Below are positions 59,191-64,000 of a stretch of DNA of 64,000 nucleotides, in pieces. Every line of letters begins with the position of its first letter. Position 1 is the first letter of the stretch. Origin of the DNA: Sinonovacula constricta (lineage: Eukaryota > Mollusca > Bivalvia > Cardiida > Solecurtidae); the NCBI GenBank assembly GCA_007844125.1, contig CM017563.1, positions 40,040,249-40,104,248 of the forward strand, in the 5' to 3' direction. A program made the translations under genes and the position numbers. The notes beneath the pieces were generated by a model. It was not told the DNA's origin. It ran no database searches and saw only the letters and a list, made by a program, of their open reading frames with translations.

Positions 59191-59378
59191 TGTTAACACC
59201 AACACCAGATATTATACGCCAACACCACTGGATAATTTACACTTTATTATCACTCCACAATATGATTCACACAGATAAAATACTAAATAACGTTGCTAAG
59301 TAAGTACATGACGTCATGACGTCATGATGTCACAATGACGTCAATTAATGTTGTTTCTAAAAGAAGAGTATTCTAACA
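59191..59378 (-). repeat. Copia 3' LTR (188 bp)
   Basis: Bounded by TGTTAACACC and TTCTAACA, giving TG...CA on either strand. It differs from the other LTR at about three sites. It contains four CRE-type octamers. A purine tract next to its inner edge is not obvious. Confidence 0.93.
59309..59343. promoter_or_regulatory. Cluster of four CRE-like sites in the LTR
   Basis: TGACGTCA occurs at 59309-59316, 59317-59324 and 59336-59343, and TGATGTCA at 59325-59332. The palindromic TGACGTCA is the canonical binding site of CREB/ATF bZIP proteins. The cluster recurs in the other LTR (about 63935-63970). In an LTR that lies upstream of the element's own transcription start it would be a natural enhancer. 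That role is an inference. Confidence 0.6.
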
Positions 59379-59413
59379 TAAACTAGAGTTGTAGAACATG
59401 ACTTTAACATTCA

Positions 59414-60511
59414 TTATATTTTCTTTTCTTTTTGAGTATGTCTTAATAAAATTAAATTAATGAAATAAATTAATATGAACAGTCTAGATAAACTCTTCGG
59501 AAAATCGCCCCCATGGAACACTTCCAGCAGGTTGTAACCGGAAGCTCCTCGTTTGGTCATGCAGTCTGCAAGGTGGTGTTTTCCGGGACACCATCGGATA
59601 TCTTTGACTTCGTTCCTGGATAAAGATTCATTGATGGCTGCTATGTCGATCCGCAGGCGCTTGTCATCAACTAACTTCGTTGAATTTAAAGCATCAATGA
59701 CACTTTTATTGTCAACATAAGCAATTATTGGTATGATGTTCCTTTGAAGCTTCATAATATCCTTCAGCATCTGTCTATAGTAGTATCCACATTCAAGGCC
59801 TTCTTGTAGACTGAGCGCCTCAGCAGCAATTGTTGAACGAACAACCCGTTTGATCTTGTTTGTATGCCAAGCAAGTGGGCAACATTTTCCCTGATTGTCT
59901 GCTAACCACACAACATAGGCCGCTGTACTTCCAGTCCCATTGTTGATGTTGCACAGAGATGCATCTGTGAATACCACAATCCTCCAGTCACTGACATTTC
60001 TGCTTAGTCTTGAAAATGCTATCATAGATCTTACATCTTTCAATATGTTGACTGTTTTTACTGCCCTTGACAAATCACCTACATTTGCTTGTTTGAGCTT
60101 GGTACTCAGGTCTATGAGTTCAAAAGCCATGTCTGGTCTAGTTCCCTGTACGGCCCAGTTCATCTGGCCAACAATTTGTCTGTAGGTAGATTGTTCTTCA
60201 GCTGTGAGTAAGTCTTCTTTCTGTTGCACCCTCTTTGTATCTAAACTCTGGCTCCTTATATTTCCTACATATCTGGATTGGTCAAGCAAAATTTCACTGG
60301 ACTGTTGCATAACTCTGAACCCTATATAATCAAAATTGCCTTCCTCTACTTTTCCTGATACAAATCTTTTTCGCAGATTCATCATAATTCTCTCAAGGTT
60401 TTCATCTCCAGCATGTAGAAAATCATCAATATGGCAACATATTACACCACTCAACTTTCCATTTGTATTAGAAAAAAAAACATTGCAGGATCCATTTTTG
60501 ACATTTGACAT
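59414..60511 (-). pseudogene. Copia reverse transcriptase C-terminal half and RNase H
   Basis: A 365-codon frame. It contains CHIDDFLHAG, the catalytic aspartate pair of Copia reverse transcriptase, near 60430, and a thumb region. The RNase H follows with FTDASLCN (59970), STIAAEALSLQEG (59830) and AYVDNKSVIDAL (59720), ending ADCMTKRGASG (59560). All RNase H acidic residues expected are present, so this half looks functional in itself. It is out of frame with the upstream reverse transcriptase part because of a shift at or near a run of nine A at 60471-60480. Confidence 0.85.
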
Positions 60512-60950
60512 CCAAGTTTCAGTAATTCTTCCTTTACGCTCAGATAAAACTGTCTCGCACCATCCTTGAGTCCAAACAGTCCATGCCGTAACTTCCAGAC
60601 AACTCCTTCAGCAGTTTCACACTCCTTTGGGGGCTTTATGTACACGTCCCTCTTTATCTCTTGACCCTGTAAAAATGCAGATTTAATGTCAGTGGTCTTG
60701 ACAATCCAGTTGTTAATGGACGCGAAAGAAAGAAACATTCTCATAGTTCCTTTTCCCACTGTTGGATCACTTTGCAACAGGAATTCTTCTTCAAAGCCTC
60801 TAACAACAAGACGTGCTTTAGTCTGTTCATTCTTTGTAGTTATGACCCATCTAGTTGATAATGTATTTTGGCCACAATCTCTGACTTCCACATATGTGCC
60901 GAATTGTTTCAATTTTTGTAACTCTTCAAATTTTGCCCCTAAATATTATC
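60451..60950 (-). pseudogene. Copia reverse transcriptase N-terminal half
   Basis: The frame includes FGTYVEVRD, KARLVVRGFEEE, TTDIKSAFLQGQE (first catalytic aspartate), WKLRHGLFGLKDGARQF and SKMDPAMFF, the ordered blocks of the Copia RT domain. Its start lies in a different frame from integrase, with a shift near 60940. Its end is shifted against the YxDD-containing half. Confidence 0.85.
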
Positions 60951-62942
60951 AATGTTCTCCAGCACTAGATTCACATTATCAGTCAACATTTTCCATTCAA
61001 CTTCATCCAGATTGATGCTCTTTTTCTCTTTACTGGTATCTTCCATAACGTTGTACCAGTGTTTGTTCTTCCCTGTTGCCTTTTCTGCCCTTCCTAGAAC
61101 TTTTGCCTGGATCCAAACATCAGTGTCTTGTGTTTTATACTGAATGTTATCATTGGGTTTCAGTATCTTTCTATCTTGTCTGGTATCTTGTGTCTGTATA
61201 TCTCTATCTGTCCCTACAATTGGTGTGTCCTCTAACCTTGTTGGTAAATCATCTGTGTTTGAAATTTCTTGCGAAATGTTGGCTCCTTCTGCATCTGCGC
61301 TTTGATCATTGTGGACTCTGTTTTCTCTGTCCAAAAAATTGTTGACCTTTTGTAGTCTATTGGGAGATACACGAACAAACACTGCTCCATGTCGCACAAA
61401 CACCACTTTCCCATCTTGGAAAACTACTTTTCCCAGTCCAATCCAACGTTCTCCACCTTCTCTCTTGTAAAACACACGATCTCCATGTTCAAACACTTGT
61501 TCTGAAGCTCTTATTTTATTCCTAAGTGCTCTTCTTACTCTTTCATCAGCTTCAGACTGTATAAAAGCCCTTCGAGTTGCATGTAGTATATTCAGATGCT
61601 TTGCGGAAACTTCACTGCTCGTCGATCCTTGTAAAGCCGGCAAATTTTCACTCATGATGTTTGGAATGTTTGGATTCTGGCCAAAGACAAGTTGATGGCT
61701 GCTGTATCCATTCCACATTTGCAAAGAATTTCTGGCCATATTTGCCCATGATAGAAGTGTTTGCAAGTTTACCTTTTCATTATCTGCATGAAGCTTGGTT
61801 AACATCATATCCGTAATTGTATGCACTCTTTCACACAAACCATTCTGAAATGGACTTTCAGCTGCAGTCGTACATAACTGAATGTTCAGCATGGATGCAA
61901 TCTCCCTTACCTCATCCGAATTGAACTCCCCTCCATTGTCTGTCATCAAAGATCCCATCACTTCAAATCTCCCAACCCATTATTTCATTAAAGCATCTAT
62001 GACATTACTCGGCTTCTTTCTGTCGATGAAAGTTGACAACGTGTATCTTGACCACATGTCTATGATGTGTAAAATCCATCGCCCATTCCATTGTTTTAGA
62101 TCCATTGCAACCTTTTCAATGAACCTGGAGGCCATTGGCATACCTATCACTGGCCTGGAAGGAGTCTTGGCATATACTTTACAAAGTTCACACCTGTTTT
62201 CTATCTGGTCAAGATCTGCTTCGTACTCAGCTTTCCATACTCCAGCATCCTTCAAAAGTGCTGCCAGCCTTTTCTTTGGAGGATGCGCAAATTGTCTGTG
62301 CAGTTTCAGAAGGGTTTTGTGCTTCTCTTGCGGTTTTAAATTTAAAAAGTTGACTGCACACACTGTTTCCACTGGAACTTCTACTGTTTTGTCTATTGGA
62401 ATGCAGTAATGGCCTGATGTTGTTAAGTTCAGTGCTACCTCTTTTCCCATAATTGTCGCTGTATCATTTTCAAGATCCAAATTTATTGCTGCTTTCTTCA
62501 TTGCCGTGCGGGAGAGTAGTAAAGGAATGTCTGACTCTACGACATCAGTGTTTATGGTCACAGCCTTTCCAGCAACTACAGCAGGTATGCTATATTTACC
62601 TTTCGATTTCAGGCAGGTCACCCCTCCGAATTTAAACACTTTTTGGCCTTCTGATTGTAACACTTTCGCTCTGTCTGTATTGTCCAAAGATTCTATGTAA
62701 TTGTCCAACCAACCTTTTCCACACACCGTACTGCTACAGGCACTGTCAAGGACTGCACAGTTTCGAGCATCAACCCCCAGCCTCCTGATCTCGTCTCTAT
62801 CGTAACCAGTAAAAAGAACAGCATGTTCTTCTTCCACTGTATTCACTCTCTTCATATTTTCCCAGCTATCAGGGCATGCAGGCAACAGATGACGATAAGA
62901 CCCCCATGATTTGCATGTCAAGGGTCTACCGTCTGGTCCCAT
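60939..62942 (-). pseudogene. Copia zinc knuckle, protease and integrase
   Basis: From the 5' end: a degenerate zinc knuckle (CKSWGSYRHLLPAC, second cysteine replaced by tryptophan), the aspartic protease active site VLDSACSSTVCG, the integrase HHCC zinc finger (LHRQFAHP and CELC), the first catalytic aspartate (VAMDLKQW), the second (LMTDNGGEF) and the glutamate (NGLCERVH). A TAA at 61980-61982 sits between the first and second catalytic residues, in an otherwise continuous frame. The C-terminal integrase region ends at TAG 60939-60941. Confidence 0.85.
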
Positions 62943-62972
62943 GGGATTTATGTTCTTTGTAAATCCCTTGCT

Positions 62973-63711
62973 TCAATTTCCTGCGACAAACTCTCCTCTC
63001 ACAACACTTTTCCCCAGTTTTCCCCGTTTCCAATTTTCTCCTCTTCCACTACTGTAACTACCTTGATAGCCACTTCGTGTTTTTGAATACCCTGCTGCAA
63101 GCAAGGCCTCCTCATTTGCTGCCAGAAACGCTGGTTCAAGCTTGATGCTTGCCTGGTTGCATGATGATCCGATATCATTGCCCTTGAATTTCTTCAGTGA
63201 CTTCTTGGCTTCCTCATAAAGTGTCTTCCTATTGTCATAGTTCATGCCAGTCAGTACTAACAACTACTCTTCCTTTGAAATATTAGCCTTCCTAAGCAGT
63301 TTAAAAGCCAGTATCTCACTAGGCAGTGTCATTCCCTTCTTTTCTATCTTTCTATATTTAGAATCAAACATGGCCACAAATTCAGCTATTGATTGTCCTT
63401 CTAATCTTTTAAAATCTTCAAAATCCTCAATTTTTTCCAAACTATCAGTTAAATCATCCTTAGCAAGATGCTGGTCCAAGAAGTGAATGAGAACATTTAG
63501 CCCATCATAGCTTTTTAACTCGTTCAGATGAAATTGGTCAAAAACTTTTTCACGAATTTGTGTCTCATCATTTTCCGGAAGTGTTAATGCAACAGCAATG
63601 CCTTGTTTTTCCTTGCTTAAGTCAGTAATTTCTTTCCATGCTAAAAGCTCTTGCTTAAATCTGTCAGTTCTTTCCTTTTACGAAAACTGGAGGATTAATC
63701 CTGGTCGCCAT
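62973..63711 (-). pseudogene. Copia gag
   Basis: The likely start ATG is at 63711-63709, 90 bases after the primer-binding site. A frameshift occurs near 63680. The capsid-like region reads DQHLAKDDLTDSLEKIEDFE, FVAMFDSKYRKIEKKGM and ILAFKLLRKANIS, is interrupted by TAG at 63264-63266, and continues in the same frame to a glycine- and arginine-rich tail ending at TGA 62973-62975. The pol frame continues in register after that stop. Confidence 0.8.
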
Positions 63712-63802
63712 GCTGAATTCCTCGCTTGAAAGCTAAAATCTATGTGTAAAATCCAAATTCACACTACACCACACTGATTTCCACCGAGGATTTCTTTATA
63801 CG

Positions 63803-63814
63803 CCTCTGCTACCA
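63803..63814 (-). promoter_or_regulatory. Copia primer-binding site, initiator tRNA-Met
   Basis: Two bases inside the 5' LTR, the - strand reads TGGTAGCAGAGG, complementary to the 3' end of eukaryotic initiator tRNA-Met (CCTCTGCTACCA). This is where reverse transcription would start. Confidence 0.85.
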
Positions 63815-63816
63815 CA

Positions 63817-64000
63817 TGTTAAGACCAACACCAGATATTATACGCCAACACCATTGGATAATTTACACTTTATTATCACTCCACAATATGATTCACACAG
63901 ATAAAATACTAAATAACGTTGCTAAGTAAGTAAATGACGTCATGACGTCATGATGTCACAATGACGTCAATTAATGTTGTTTCTAAAAGAAGAGTATTCT
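63817..64000 (-). repeat. Copia 5' LTR (cut by window end)
   Basis: 184 of the expected 188 bases are present, beginning TGTTAAGACC on the + strand. It differs from the 3' LTR at about three positions (C/G near the start, C/T in CACCAYTGG, C/A just before the CRE cluster). Confidence 0.93.

Larger units (their letters stand above)
59191..64000 (-). mobile_element. Copia-type LTR retrotransposon, nearly complete
   Basis: Two direct LTRs (59191-59378 and 63817 to the window end) enclose, on the - strand, a primer-binding site, gag, protease, integrase, reverse transcriptase and RNase H. This protease-integrase-RT-RNase H order defines Copia. The LTRs differ at about three of 184 positions, so it inserted recently. 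The internal region nevertheless has three in-frame stops and about three frameshifts, so it cannot make its proteins unaided. The 5' LTR lacks its last four bases because the window ends. Confidence 0.95.

Noticed and set aside
61882..62409. 175-codon plus-strand ORF
   Set aside because: Antisense shadow of the Copia integrase region.

Overview
The window looks like AT-rich nuclear DNA from an invertebrate, most likely a bivalve mollusc. The evidence is short GT-AG exons in long introns, tRNA-derived SINEs whose tails resemble those of molluscan SINEs, and a mix of Penelope-like, Copia, mariner and LINE elements. The taxon is an inference. There is no prokaryotic or organellar signature. Most open frames of 60-100 codons in the window look like chance ORFs.

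The only cellular gene family I can support is a tumour necrosis factor (TNF) ligand-like gene present three times. Copy 1 is on the + strand (exons from 4250 to 11382). Copy 2 is also on the + strand (about 21.3-27.1 kb) and is a decayed pseudogene with no TNF-domain exon. Copy 3 is on the - strand (exons from 50617 down to 38686). In copies 1 and 3 the same exon series joins in phase: short cytoplasmic-side cassettes, an 80-codon transmembrane exon, a 37-nt stalk exon, a 102-nt exon and a terminal TNF homology exon. The two intact copies converge, with 3' ends facing each other across about 27 kb. The copies also share introns and old SINE insertions, so the whole locus was duplicated and one copy inverted.

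Layout: 1-1250 featureless AT-rich DNA; 1252-2850 a 44-bp minisatellite; 3.9-12.1 kb TNF copy 1; 12.2-12.9 kb a Penelope-like 3' end; 13-19 kb mostly empty, with a tRNA-like SINE, a 51-bp tandem repeat and a 1.1-kb GT-rich cryptic repeat; 19.4 kb a candidate first exon; 21.3-27.1 kb TNF pseudogene; 27.2-31.5 kb a large interrupted palindrome; 31.5-37 kb AT-rich diverged repeats; 37.1-50.9 kb TNF copy 3, inflated by a LINE (43.5-45.9 kb) and by a mariner element (46.4-49.7 kb) that carries a second mariner inside it; 52-54.5 kb Penelope-like remnants with a GIY-YIG endonuclease; 54.5-59.2 kb little except microsatellites; 59191-64000 an almost complete Copia LTR retrotransposon on the - strand, whose 5' LTR is cut by the window edge.

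Because the TNF paralogues provide empty sites, several insertions can be ordered. The SINEs predate the duplication. The LINE and mariner in copy 3 came later. The Copia element is young, with only about three differences between its LTRs.
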